64,000 nt of DNA from Haloferax namakaokahaiae (GCF_042663225.1 NZ_JBHTAA010000005.1:620001-684000), one strand, 5' to 3'; positions 42,133 to 51,355 are shown, numbered from the stretch's first letter. A program made the numbers and translations. Notes: generated from the letters alone by a model not told the origin.

Positions 42133-43086
42133 ATGGCTCACACGTTCCCAGAGTATCTCACTCTGGATTACACCGAGGGACGAGACGAGACCGCAGCAGC
42201 GTACCCGACCCTCGAAGACAAATTAGAGAAGGCGGCGATGGTCACCAAGACCGCCCTCGAGCAGTACGAACGCCCCGCAATCATGTGGACCGGCGGGAAG
42301 GACTCCACCGTCGTCCTCTACGTCGTCCGCGAAGTCGCCGCCGACATGGGCGTCGAAGTCCCGCCCGTGGTGTTCATCGACCACTTCGAGCACTTCGACG
42401 AGACCGAGCAGTTCGTCTACGACTGGGCCGACCGCTGGGACCTCGACCTCATCGTCGCCCGCAACGAGGACTTCGCCGGTCGCGGCATGGCCCCGGGCGA
42501 CGAAATCGCCGTCGCCGAACTGAGTGAACACACCCAGAAGGAACTCGCCCGCCTCGGCTACGAGAAGGAGACGTTCGTCCTCGACGCCGACACCTTCGAA
42601 GGAAACCACCTGCTGAAGACCGTCGCGCTCAACGAGGTCATCTCCGAACACGGCTTCGACGGCATCTTCTCCGGCGTTCGCTGGGACGAACAGGAGTCCC
42701 GCGCCGACGAGACGTTCTTCAGCCCCCGCCACGAGTCCGAGAAGTACCCGCCACACGACCGCGTCCACTCCATCCTCCAGTTCACCGAGGCCGACATCTG
42801 GGGCGCGTTCTGGAACTACATCGTCCCCGACAGCGTTCCGGGCTTCCCCGTCGGACACGTCCCCGAAAGCACGGCCGACCTCCCTGAAGGCGTCGAACCA
42901 TCCGACCTCCCCGTCTCGCCCAAGTACTTCGAGGGCTACCGCTCGCTCGGTACCGAATCCGGCTCTGCGAAGTCCGACGACCGACCCGCGTGGGTCCAAG
43001 ACCTCGCCGCGAGCAAGGAACGCGCAGGCCGCGCACAGGACAAAGAGGACCTGATGGGCCGCCTCCGCGACTTGGGTTATATGTAA
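42133..43086 (+). CDS. CysD/PAPS-reductase-like PP-loop ATPase, copy 2
   Basis: The 317-residue paralog of the protein at 39971 keeps the PP-loop GGKDST at residues 54-59, the WDEQESRADETFFS block and the same C-terminus RAGRAQDKEDLMGRLRDLG. Some DNA segments are identical between the copies although other parts have diverged, which suggests gene conversion. It is followed by the second structured repeat and then by the diphthamide ligase gene. Confidence 0.85.
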   Translation: MAHTFPEYLTLDYTEGRDETAAAYPTLEDKLEKAAMVTKTALEQYERPAIMWTGGKDSTVVLYVVREVAADMGVEVPPVVFIDHFEHFDETEQFVYDWADRWDLDLIVARNEDFAGRGMAPGDEIAVAELSEHTQKELARLGYEKETFVLDADTFEGNHLLKTVALNEVISEHGFDGIFSGVRWDEQESRADETFFSPRHESEKYPPHDRVHSILQFTEADIWGAFWNYIVPDSVPGFPVGHVPESTADLPEGVEPSDLPVSPKYFEGYRSLGTESGSAKSDDRPAWVQDLAASKERAGRAQDKEDLMGRLRDLGYM

Positions 43087-43091
43087 AAGAC

Positions 43092-43188
43092 CGACTTTTT
43101 TCGGACTCGGGTCGCACTCCGTGCGACCGCTCATCCGAAAAACCTCGACTAAAAAGAGTCCGAGCGACTCGCTTCGCTCGCGCTCGGT
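43092..43188 (+). repeat. Structured downstream repeat, copy 2
   Basis: It matches 40943-41039 over 97 bases. The terminal stem is CCGAGCG (43160-43166)/CGCTCGG (43181-43187): both bases of one pair differ from copy 1 (T-A there, C-G here), so pairing is kept. Confidence 0.75.
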
Positions 43189-43269
43189 GCAGTTACAGCG
43201 GGTTCCGCACCCCTCTGCAACGCACCTCCACACCGTAGCGCCTATCTCTCTTTGTTCGCTACCGACCCC

Positions 43270-43980
43270 ATGGAAGACGAATGGGTTAGTCTCTTTTCCG
43301 GGGGCAAAGACTCCTCGTGGGCGCTCTACCAAGCCCTCGAACGCGGTCTGAACGTCACCCGCCTCCTCACCGTCCACCCGAGCGACGACTCCTACATGTA
43401 CCACGTCCCGGCGACGGAACTCACCGGGCTGGCCGCCGAGAGCCTCGGTATCGAACTCATCGACGTACATCCCGGCGACCTCGAAGCCTCGACAGCGGCA
43501 GATTCGGGCGAACAGGGCGACGCCGAACTCGAACCCCTCGAAGCGGCACTCACCGACCTCCAGTCCGAAATCGACATCGCGGGCGTCACCGCCGGTGCAA
43601 TCGAGAGCGAGTTCCAGACCAACCGGATTCAGGGCATGTGCGACCGGCTCGGCATCGACCTCTTCGCCCCGCTCTGGCAGGAGAACCCCCGAGAACTCGG
43701 CGATGCGATGCTCGACGCTGGCTTCGAAATCGCAATCATCCAAGTCGCCGCCCACGGTCTCGACGAGTCGTGGCTCGGCCGCACCCTCGACGCCGAGGCG
43801 CTGGACGAGTTAGAACAACTCAACGACGAGTACGGCGTCCACATCTTGGGCGAAGGCGGCGAGTTCGAGACGCTCGTCACCGACGGCCCACACATGGACC
43901 GCCCAATCGAACTCGAATACGAGACGGAGTGGGAGGGAACCCACGGCCGACTCGTGATTACGGACGCCTATCTCGGGTAA
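43270..43980 (+). CDS. dph6: Diphthine--ammonia ligase (Dph6-type)
   Basis: The 236-residue protein has the PP-loop SLFSGGKDSSWALY near its start and the Dph6 signature GEGGEFETLVTDGP near its end. It adenylates diphthine on elongation factor 2 and amidates it to diphthamide. The ATG at 43270 is the natural start; an earlier ATG six codons upstream is less likely. Confidence 0.9.
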   Translation: MEDEWVSLFSGGKDSSWALYQALERGLNVTRLLTVHPSDDSYMYHVPATELTGLAAESLGIELIDVHPGDLEASTAADSGEQGDAELEPLEAALTDLQSEIDIAGVTAGAIESEFQTNRIQGMCDRLGIDLFAPLWQENPRELGDAMLDAGFEIAIIQVAAHGLDESWLGRTLDAEALDELEQLNDEYGVHILGEGGEFETLVTDGPHMDRPIELEYETEWEGTHGRLVITDAYLG

Positions 43981-44015
43981 TCGAGCGCGTCAAAAATAGG
44001 GATTCGAGCGAGAAC

Positions 44016-44981
44016 TTACTCTTTCGTCAAGCGCGAGTGCGCGCCGATGAGCGCGTTCGAGAGGTCGAGATTCTCGATGGTCGTCTCCTCGTCGACGATA
44101 GACTGCTTCAGTTCGGCGTCGCGGATGACGGCGCCGGGGAACACCACCGACTCTTCGAGCGAGGAGCCTTCCACCACGGCGTCTCTCATGATGTGGACGT
44201 TGGTGCCGAGTTCGGTGTCCGTCACCGTCGCCGACTCGTGGACGAAGTTCTCGCCGCCGAGGTACCACGCGACTGCGTCGAGGTAGCTCTGGGGCGTGCC
44301 GATATCGAACCACGCGCCGTCGAAGGTGAAGGCGAACACGTCGCCGTTCTGCTGGAGCCACTGCATGAACCAACCCGGTTCGTCGGGGTTGTTGTCGCTC
44401 GCCAGGTACTCGTCGAACTTCGGCAGGTCGTCGGCCGGGATGGCGTAGCACGCGATGGAGACGAGCGTACTCTTCGGGTTGTCCGGTTTCTCTTGGAAGT
44501 TGACGACGCGGTCGCCGTCGAGTTCCACCAACCCGTACGACTTGGCTCGGTCGAGGTCTTTCACGTCGTAGGCGGCGAGACACGGCGACTCCTTCTCGTA
44601 GAAGAAATCGACGAAGTCCGCGACGTCGAAGCTGATGAGGTTGTCACCGGCGATGACGACGAGGTCCTCGGTGACGTTTTCGCGGTCGATGAGCTGGGCG
44701 AGCGCGCCGACCACGCCGAACTTCTCGTCCTCCTCGCTCGTATCTTCGACAGAGAGCGTCGGCTTTTCGAACGACGATTCCGCGATGTAGTTCTCGAACG
44801 ACTCGGCGAAGCGCTCGTTCGTGCTTACGAACACCTCCGAGACCCGGTCGTCGGCCTCGAGGTCCTCGAAAATCGTGTCGATGACCGTCTGCTCACCGAC
44901 CGGCAGAAACATCTTCGGCCGGTACTTCGTAATCGGCCACATTCGTGTCGCATACCCACCAGCAAGGACAACTGCTTTCAT
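44016..44981 (-). CDS. Nucleotidyltransferase (sugar-1-phosphate) with left-handed beta helix
   Basis: The 321-residue protein begins with the NTP-transferase motif VVLAGGYATRMWPITKYRPK and has the catalytic QEKPDNPKS and FDGAWFDIGTP segments of glucose-1-phosphate uridylyl/thymidylyl transferases. Its C-terminus contains hexapeptide-like repeats (GTNVHIMRDAVVEGSSL). It makes an activated sugar, for example for glycosylation. It is convergent with dph6. Confidence 0.9.
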   Translation of the reverse strand: MKAVVLAGGYATRMWPITKYRPKMFLPVGEQTVIDTIFEDLEADDRVSEVFVSTNERFAESFENYIAESSFEKPTLSVEDTSEEDEKFGVVGALAQLIDRENVTEDLVVIAGDNLISFDVADFVDFFYEKESPCLAAYDVKDLDRAKSYGLVELDGDRVVNFQEKPDNPKSTLVSIACYAIPADDLPKFDEYLASDNNPDEPGWFMQWLQQNGDVFAFTFDGAWFDIGTPQSYLDAVAWYLGGENFVHESATVTDTELGTNVHIMRDAVVEGSSLEESVVFPGAVIRDAELKQSIVDEETTIENLDLSNALIGAHSRLTKE

Positions 44982-45089
44982 ACGTTGAAATCAGGCTACG
45001 GGGGCAAGGCCTTTTCCCCACATATCTCGATAGCTGACACTTTCTGAATGCGGCGGAACAGATTTTCCTTCGCGCTTCGAAGAGCGGGT

Positions 45090-45386
45090 ATGAGTGACAC
45101 AGAGGCCGACACGACTACCCGCCAGCAGATTGCTGATGCGCTCCGCGCGGACCCCGCGACAGCCTCGGACCTCTCGACCACCGTCGGCGTGTCCGTCTCG
45201 TCCGTCTACCGCCACCTCCAGCACGTCGCACAGTCGGTTCACGGTAACGGCGAGCAGTTCCTCGTCGCGCCGCCGGAGTGCCGAAACTGCGGCTTTAGCG
45301 CCTTCGACGACCCGGTGAACTACCCCTCGCGGTGTCCGGAGTGTCGAAGCGAAGGCATCGAAGAAGCGGTGTTCAAAATCGAGTAA
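45090..45386 (+). CDS. HTH plus zinc-ribbon transcriptional regulator (COG3357-type)
   Basis: The 98-residue protein has an N-terminal winged helix (QQIADALRADPATASDLSTT, VSSVYRHLQHV) and a C-terminal zinc ribbon with CRNCGF and CPECRS. The ATG at 45090 is preferred over one 14 codons earlier. It is divergent from the nucleotidyltransferase gene. Confidence 0.88.
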   Translation: MSDTEADTTTRQQIADALRADPATASDLSTTVGVSVSSVYRHLQHVAQSVHGNGEQFLVAPPECRNCGFSAFDDPVNYPSRCPECRSEGIEEAVFKIE

Positions 45387-45406
45387 CTTGACGACTTAAC
45401 CTGCTT

Positions 45407-46087
45407 TTATTCGCCCAATTCTTCCAACAGCGTCTGCGCCGCTGCGGCCGACGAGCCGGGCCCACGAGCGGTAATCAAGTCGCCATCGACGGTGACGCTC
45501 GTCTCGGAGTCGAGTTCGGCGTCCCAGAGACCGCCGGCGGCTATCACCTCGTCTTCGACCCAGTACGGCAGCTTTCGGCCGTCGGGCATCAGGTCGTCTT
45601 CGTCCACGATGCCTTCTTCCCACTCGTTCGGGAAGCCGGTCACCTCGCGGCCGTCCACGAGGAACGACCCATCGGCCTCGCGGGTGAACGCGAGGATGCC
45701 GACGGCGTGACAGACGACGAGCGCCTTGGTGTCTTCGCCCGCGACCGCCTGTAGGAGTGCTTGGCGAGCGTGTCGGTCCTGGTTGATGTCCCACTCGGTT
45801 CCGTGGCCGCCGGGGAAGACGACGGCGTCGTAGTCGCGGGCGTCCACGTCCGCGAGCGTCTCTGGATTCTGGAGGCGCTCGTCGTTCTCGTGAACCTCGA
45901 CGACGTGTTCGGCGAGTTTTTCGCCGACGTTCTGGGGGTCGATAGACCGCTCGTCAACCACTGGCGCGCCACCTGTCGGCGTCGCCACGGTCACATCGAC
46001 GCCCGCGTCCGTGAGCGTCGTCAGTGGTTCGATGCACTCTTCGCCCCAATAGCCCTCCTCGCTGACGATGAACAGTGCTTCGGTCAT
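45407..46087 (-). CDS. DJ-1/PfpI family (Hsp31-like) protein
   Basis: The 226-residue protein has the nucleophile-elbow Cys126 in LVVCHAVG, plus VVFPGGHGTEWD and a Glu region (EEGYWGEE) near the start typical of type 1 glutamine amidotransferase-like DJ-1/Hsp31 proteins. Such proteins may deglycate or hydrolyse small molecules. It is convergent with the HTH/zinc-ribbon gene. Confidence 0.9.
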   Translation of the reverse strand: MTEALFIVSEEGYWGEECIEPLTTLTDAGVDVTVATPTGGAPVVDERSIDPQNVGEKLAEHVVEVHENDERLQNPETLADVDARDYDAVVFPGGHGTEWDINQDRHARQALLQAVAGEDTKALVVCHAVGILAFTREADGSFLVDGREVTGFPNEWEEGIVDEDDLMPDGRKLPYWVEDEVIAAGGLWDAELDSETSVTVDGDLITARGPGSSAAAAQTLLEELGE

Positions 46088-46241
46088 CGACCCTACGTAC
46101 GGACTGGCGACAAAAAGGCTCCGGGGTGGCGGAAAACGTGGGGGCGACCGGAGCGACGTTCACCGACGGCTGGAAGGAAGTCGTCTCACGCAGGCGTAGC
46201 GCACACGAGAGTCAGGTCAGAAAACGGTCGTCGTCTGTCGG

Positions 46242-46808
46242 TCAGTCGTCGCCGTGTTCGTCCACGATGACGACCGAACCGTCTTCGACTTTCACGTTGA
46301 TGAGCGTCTTGACGTGGTGGTCGGTGTCGTCGAGTTCGTTCGAGCCGGCCTTCTTGATGATGGCGACGGTGTCAACGACGTCCGCACCGATGTGGTCGAG
46401 CGCGTCGAGGACGGCCTTCATCGTGCCGCCGGTCGAGAGCACGTCGTCGAGGACGAGGACGCGGTCGCCCTCGTTCACGTCGTTGATGAACATGTCGCCC
46501 TCGGAGTAGCCGGTCTGCTGGTGAAGCGAGACTTCGCCGTCCAGTCCGTACTCGCGCTTGCGGATGACGACGAGCGGGATGTCGGTCATGAGCGAGACGG
46601 CCGTGGAGATGTGGATACCCATCGCCGCGGGCGTGACGATTTTGTCCACGTCTTCGAGGTTGACCTTTCGGATGATTCGGATGACGATTTCGCGCAGGAG
46701 ACCGGGTTCCAGCATCGGAACACCGTCGCTGATGGGGTGCACGAAGTATTCGTAATCGCCTTTTTCGATGATTGGCGCGTCGAGAAGCGACTGCCGCAAC
46801 TGGTCCAT
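46242..46808 (-). CDS. hpt: Hypoxanthine/purine phosphoribosyltransferase
   Basis: The 188-residue protein has the type I PRTase motif VLVLDDVLSTGGTM at residues 117-130 and matches archaeal Hpt/Apt proteins (start MDQLRQSLLDAPIIEKG; HQQTGYSEGDMF). It salvages hypoxanthine or adenine with PRPP. The ATG at 46808 is preferred; a longer in-frame start 47 codons upstream looks non-coding. It complements the de novo purine genes in the window. Confidence 0.9.
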   Translation of the reverse strand: MDQLRQSLLDAPIIEKGDYEYFVHPISDGVPMLEPGLLREIVIRIIRKVNLEDVDKIVTPAAMGIHISTAVSLMTDIPLVVIRKREYGLDGEVSLHQQTGYSEGDMFINDVNEGDRVLVLDDVLSTGGTMKAVLDALDHIGADVVDTVAIIKKAGSNELDDTDHHVKTLINVKVEDGSVVIVDEHGDD

Positions 46809-46979
46809 GTCGCCCGTTCCCCGGGTTAGGCATAAAATGTGGCGGTTCGGCGGGAGTCGGTGACAGCGACCCACGACGAGTGATATCGACTCACGTGGGG
46901 CCGGGAAGTCGAGACTGGAGTGCAACGAGCGTCGCCACTTCGGACGCACTCGAAGCCGGAACGAACAGTTCCCGACCCG

Positions 46980-47402
46980 TTACATTCCACCCAGGAGGTG
47001 GGACGCAGTCTTGACCAGCGGTTCGACCGGTTCGTCTTCCTCGACGAACAGCAACATGCCGCGGCCGCCGCAGTACACCTGCAAGACGGCGTAGTCGCCT
47101 TCGTCTTCGAAGCGATATTCGACGCTGTTTTGGACGGGACTGAGTCCCGAAAACAGCCCACGCTCCATGAACTCGCGGCGTGTCTCCTCCGCGAGGTCAC
47201 TGAGGTGTGACACGAGATCGCTTCGTGAGTCGAACGCGGTTCGAACGGATTCGCCAACGTGGAACAGGTCGAACGAAGTCGCGCCGTAGACCGCAACCAG
47301 AGAAACGTCCCCCTTCGACGTTTCCTGAATCGCGTTCATGACGAACTCGCTTCGTGGACCCGGTGTGTTAGCGGAAACCATCCGCGCTGGGTCAATTATC
47401 AT
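46980..47402 (-). CDS. Conserved haloarchaeal protein of unknown function (DUF7522-like)
   Basis: The 140-residue acidic protein has an alpha-beta pattern (RSEFVMNAIQETSKGDVSLV and YAVLQVYCGGRGMLLFVEED). I recall relatives as DUF7522 but with uncertainty. It lies downstream of a gene-poor, AT-richer region and upstream of the hpt gene on the same strand. Confidence 0.65.
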   Translation of the reverse strand: MIIDPARMVSANTPGPRSEFVMNAIQETSKGDVSLVAVYGATSFDLFHVGESVRTAFDSRSDLVSHLSDLAEETRREFMERGLFSGLSPVQNSVEYRFEDEGDYAVLQVYCGGRGMLLFVEEDEPVEPLVKTASHLLGGM

Positions 47403-47952
47403 GCAATCCCACCTCGGTCTGACGCTGCGCGTCTCCCTGCCCGGAGCGCGCGCCTGGACCTACCATAATTGGTGATAGTCAGTTGGTCATATAAAACTAG
47501 AGGTGGACATGAAGAGTCAGCGAAGATTATTCGCTGGAGACGACACAGCGTGGGTGGGCGTAGACCCTCAGAGGAAGCACCTGAGGCGGATAACTCGAAC
47601 GTCACGAATCGAACGACGAGCGAACGAACGGCGTCTGGGGTCGCCCTCAGCGCGGCACCTATCAGAATCCGTATGTTTCTCACACCCCACCTCGATAGAG
47701 ACGATTCGGCCAAAATGGGATGGATATCTGCCGAGTCGAGAATATTCTCCGTGGAGATTGTTGTTTCGTCCGAAGCACCGAATTTCGGACAGAACAAGGC
47801 TGAGACGTCGTAATTTCCAATTTCCAAGGACATAATGTGTATGATAAACCGTTAATTTTGTCGAATCAGCAAATTAACCGCACATATTATGGCGTTCCGT
47901 CTCATAGGCAGAGTCAATCGACCCGAGCGTTTCGCGGCGGTCGTACACAAGC
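47403..47952. other. AT-richer gap without recognised gene
   Basis: This 550-base stretch has frames open on both strands (for example 47503-47835 plus, 47399-47833 minus), but none resembles a known family and their third positions are not GC-biased. It holds a TATA-like CATATAAAAC at 47489-47498 and an inverted repeat near 47851-47878. It may be a decayed gene or a long control region. Confidence 0.4.
47851..47878. promoter_or_regulatory. Inverted repeat, candidate operator
   Basis: GTTAATTT (47851-47858) and AAATTAAC (47871-47878) form a perfect eight-base inverted repeat with a 12-base spacer. It lies about 75 bases before the TrkA-N gene and just upstream of an AT-rich ACATATTATG, a plausible TATA region. 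Confidence 0.45.
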
Positions 47953-48495
47953 ATGCTCGAACGAACACTGATACTCGGTGGCGGCCACGTCGGACGCACC
48001 CTCGCAGAGCGACTGAACGGGGGCGTCGACGACGTGTGCTACATCGACGAGAGCGAGACGGCAGTCCAGCGCGCTAAACACAACGGCGTCAGCGCACGAA
48101 CGGCGGTTCTCAACGACTCACGTTCGTTACGGTCGGCTTGGTTCGACGACGTGGAACACGTCTTCGTCGTCGGCCGACTCGACGAGACCAATCTGTTCCT
48201 CGCAACCATCGCGCAGTCTCACTTCGGCGTCGAACGCGTCGTTGCTCTGGTCAACGACCCGCGAAACCACTCGGCCTACGACGACTTGGGTGTCAAAACG
48301 GTCTGTGCGGCCACTCTCGTGACGACCGCCTTCGTCGAACCGGTCTCGGTTGGGACGACCGACAGCGACAGTGCGGCAGTCACGGACGCCGATACCGACA
48401 GTCGGGGCAGTTCACGGACCCGGTCCCCGCCAGACCGTGGGACGTGGTTCACCGCCCACCTCGCACATCGACCGAACACGTCGGGAGGTGCCTGA
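47953..48495 (+). CDS. TrkA-N (RCK) domain protein without C-terminal domain
   Basis: The 180-residue protein has an NAD-binding Rossmann motif LILGGGHVGRTLAERL and a second strand VCYIDESETAV typical of TrkA-N domains. It stops after the N domain, with a short Ser/Thr-rich tail, and lacks TrkA-C. Its TGA abuts the ATG of the amino acid permease. It may gate that permease or another channel. Confidence 0.82.
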   Translation: MLERTLILGGGHVGRTLAERLNGGVDDVCYIDESETAVQRAKHNGVSARTAVLNDSRSLRSAWFDDVEHVFVVGRLDETNLFLATIAQSHFGVERVVALVNDPRNHSAYDDLGVKTVCAATLVTTAFVEPVSVGTTDSDSAAVTDADTDSRGSSRTRSPPDRGTWFTAHLAHRPNTSGGA

Positions 48496-50706
48496 ATGGA
48501 GAAGTCGCTCGAACGAGACCTTGGAATCTTCTCGGTTCTCGCTATCAGTATCGGCGCGATGGTCGGCAGCGGTATCTTCATCTTGCCGGCGCTGGCTGTC
48601 GATATCGCCGGGCCGGCGGTCATCTTTGCCTACGTCCTCGCGGGCGTGCTCGTCCTCCCTGCGGCGCTGTCGAAATCCGAGATGGCCACTGCGATGCCGG
48701 AGGCGGGCGGCACCTACCTCTTCATCGAGCGCGGAATGGGGCCGCTCTTGGGCACCATCGCGGGCATCGGAACGTGGTTCTCGCTGTCGTTCAAGGGAGC
48801 GCTCGCCCTCGTGGGCGGGGTTCCCTACCTCCTGTTGCTGTTCGACGTCCCGTCGAGCGTCGTCACGCCCGTGGCGCTCGTACTGGCGGCGCTCTTGGTG
48901 CTCGTCAACCTCGTCGGCGCGAAACAGACCGGCCGGTTACAGGTCGGTATCGTCGCGGTCATGCTCGCCGCGCTCGTGTGGTTCGTCGTCGGCGGGACGC
49001 CGAGCGTGCAATCGACGAACTACCAACCCTTCTTCAGCGGCGGCGCGGGCGGCCTGCTCGCCGCGACCGGTCTCGTGTTCGTCTCTTATGCGGGCGTCAC
49101 GAAGATTGCGAGCGTCGCAGAAGAGGTCGAGAACCCCGACCGGAACATCCCGCTGGGCATCCTCGGGTCGTTGATTTTCACGACGTTCCTCTACACGCTC
49201 ATCGTCGCGGTGATGGTCGGCGTGACCGACCGCGGCGCGCTCGCCGAGAGCGTGACCCCGATGGCGCTCGCCGCCGAAGCGACGCTCGGAACGCCGGGTA
49301 TCATCGCCGTCGTCGTCGCGGCGGTTCTCGCGCTCGTGAGCACCGCCAACGCTGGCGTGCTCTCCTCGTCGCGGTACCCCTTCGCCATGAGCCGGGACAA
49401 CCTCGTTCCCCCGTCGCTCTCGAAGATTAGCGACCGGTTCGGCACGCCGAGTACGTCCATCACGGTCACCGGTGTCGTGTTGCTCCTACTCATCGCGTTC
49501 TTCCCGATTCTCGACATCGCAAAGCTCGCCAGCGCCTTCCAGATTCTCGTGTTCGTTCTCGTCAACCTCGCGGTTATCGCCTTCCGCGAGGGGAACGTCG
49601 AGTACGAGCCTTCGTTTACGTCGCCGCTGTACCCGTGGGTCCAACTCTTCGGTGCGGCGAGCGGCGCCGTCTTGCTCACGCAGATGGGGACGGTCCCAAT
49701 CGTCGGTGCGGTCGTCCTCGTGGCGGCCGGGATTGCTTGGTTCTTCGTGTACGCACGGGGTCGAATCGACCGCGAAGGCGCGGCAATCGACGCAGTACGG
49801 CAGGAAGTGAGCCGGAACGCAGTCGAGCGTACTGAAGAGACGATGGACTCGTGGGCGAGCGATTATCGCGTCCTCGTCGCGCTCCCACACGACATCTCGA
49901 AGACGCGCGAGCGCTCGCTCGTTCGGGTCGCCGCCGACCTCGCCCGCGGAAACAACGGTCGCGTCACCGTCACGCGGTTCGAAGAGGTGCCCGACCAGGT
50001 GGCACTCACCCACGCTTCCGAAATCGAATCGCCGGCGGATATCCGATTCGAGCGCCAGACGGCCGAACTCTGCGAGGAGTTCGACGTCCCGGTCGAATAC
50101 GGCGCCATCGTCAGCCACGACACCAAGCACGCGGTGGTAAACTACGCCGACCACGCCGAGGCCGACGTGTTGCTCATGGAGCATCCCGACACGTCTCTGA
50201 ACGTGCGCGACCGACTCTTCGGCAGCGACACCGACTGGATGCTGGCCCACGCGACGTGCGACGTTGCGCTGCTCGACGACCGTGGTCTCGACGAGATTCA
50301 GACGGTCGAACTCCTGACGAGCGAGGGACCGTACGACCCGACGAAAGTCGCCGTCGCGGACGCAATCGCCACCCAATCGGGCGCGGACATCCTGTTGAAC
50401 CACGCCGCGGATGCCGGCGACTCGGCCGCCCGAACCAAGACGCTCGAACGCTACAAATCCGAGATTGCCCAGTTGTGTTCGGCACCGGTCAAAACCGGGA
50501 CACTCGTCGCCGACGGGGGACCGAATCACCCGACCGAAACCGGTGACATTCTCATCATCGGCGTCGAGGACGACCTCTCGGCGCTATCCACCCGGGACGA
50601 CCACGCAGTTATCGACCACTGGGGGGACTCTGTGCTCGCGGTACAAGGTCGAAGCACGGTCACGCGCAGTCGCCTCGAACGTGCGCTCGACCGCTGGCTG
50701 TTCTAA
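48496..50706 (+). CDS. APC-family amino acid permease fused to UspA domains
   Basis: The 736-residue protein has about 12 membrane spans in its first 430 residues, starting with the APC motif SIGAMVGSGIFILP, and then roughly 300 residues that resemble two UspA modules (VLVALPHDISKTRERSLVRV; DVLLMEHPD, then DILLNHAADAGDSA). APC-UspA fusions are known in haloarchaea and are thought to be regulated by nucleotide binding. It directly follows a TrkA-N protein and precedes an Lrp regulator. Confidence 0.9.
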   Translation: MEKSLERDLGIFSVLAISIGAMVGSGIFILPALAVDIAGPAVIFAYVLAGVLVLPAALSKSEMATAMPEAGGTYLFIERGMGPLLGTIAGIGTWFSLSFKGALALVGGVPYLLLLFDVPSSVVTPVALVLAALLVLVNLVGAKQTGRLQVGIVAVMLAALVWFVVGGTPSVQSTNYQPFFSGGAGGLLAATGLVFVSYAGVTKIASVAEEVENPDRNIPLGILGSLIFTTFLYTLIVAVMVGVTDRGALAESVTPMALAAEATLGTPGIIAVVVAAVLALVSTANAGVLSSSRYPFAMSRDNLVPPSLSKISDRFGTPSTSITVTGVVLLLLIAFFPILDIAKLASAFQILVFVLVNLAVIAFREGNVEYEPSFTSPLYPWVQLFGAASGAVLLTQMGTVPIVGAVVLVAAGIAWFFVYARGRIDREGAAIDAVRQEVSRNAVERTEETMDSWASDYRVLVALPHDISKTRERSLVRVAADLARGNNGRVTVTRFEEVPDQVALTHASEIESPADIRFERQTAELCEEFDVPVEYGAIVSHDTKHAVVNYADHAEADVLLMEHPDTSLNVRDRLFGSDTDWMLAHATCDVALLDDRGLDEIQTVELLTSEGPYDPTKVAVADAIATQSGADILLNHAADAGDSAARTKTLERYKSEIAQLCSAPVKTGTLVADGGPNHPTETGDILIIGVEDDLSALSTRDDHAVIDHWGDSVLAVQGRSTVTRSRLERALDRWLF

Positions 50707-50801
50707 TCGCCAGCGAGCGCGGTCCACGCCGCGTCGGCACCCGGCGAGGCGTGACCCGTCTAAGCAAAACACCTATTTCACGCACGTTCTTTCGTCGGTA
50801 C

Positions 50802-51278
50802 ATGGCGTCAGTATCGGTCGATGACCTCGACAAATACATTCTATATGCGCTTCAGCAGGACGCACGACATACGTCCGGTGGCGACATCGCCGACACGTTC
50901 GGGGTATCGCCGAGTACGGTGCGAAACCGCATCGGAAAGCTCGAATCGAAAGGAGTCATCCGTGGAAGCCATCTCGATATCGACTACGAAGCCCTCGGCT
51001 ACCAGCTCCACACGATTATCTTCTGTACGGCACCGATTCCCGACCGAGAGCGCCTCGCAAAGGCCGCATTGGAAGTCGATGGGGTCATCTCCGTCCGCGA
51101 AATCATGACCGGCGAGAAGAACGTTCACATCACGGCGCTGGGGCGAAACAGCGACGACCTGAGCCGTATCGGCCGCGAACTCAGCGCGATGGGCTTCGAA
51201 ATCGCCGAAGAAGAACTTATCCGTAACGAGTACACCTGTCCCTACCGGCCCTTCGGCGACCTCTCCACCGAAGAATAA
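50802..51278 (+). CDS. Lrp/AsnC-family regulator
   Basis: The 158-residue protein has a winged helix (YILYALQQDARHTSGGDIAD, then VSPSTVRNRIGKLESKGVI) and a RAM domain (SVREIMTGEKNVHITALGR). The ATG at 50802 fits the usual N-terminus; an earlier in-frame start 17 codons upstream looks less likely. It lies between the amino acid permease and the Mrp operon and may control either. Confidence 0.88.
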   Translation: MASVSVDDLDKYILYALQQDARHTSGGDIADTFGVSPSTVRNRIGKLESKGVIRGSHLDIDYEALGYQLHTIIFCTAPIPDRERLAKAALEVDGVISVREIMTGEKNVHITALGRNSDDLSRIGRELSAMGFEIAEEELIRNEYTCPYRPFGDLSTEE

Positions 51279-51322
51279 CTCCGTTCGAACGGACGGAAAA
51301 ACCGGGATTCGAGACGCAGACT

Positions 51323-51355
51323 AATTCGCCGATAGCGCACCGAACGAGGCGAATT
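51323..51355. promoter_or_regulatory. Inverted repeat, candidate operator or terminator
   Basis: AATTCGCC (51323-51330) and GGCGAATT (51348-51355) are exact reverse complements with a 17-base spacer. The element lies between the Lrp gene stop and the Mrp operon leader. Confidence 0.4.

Noticed and set aside
47399..47833. A 144-codon frame on the minus strand in the AT-rich gap
   Set aside because: It shows no recognisable fold and its codon use is unlike the neighbours; a decayed gene cannot be excluded.
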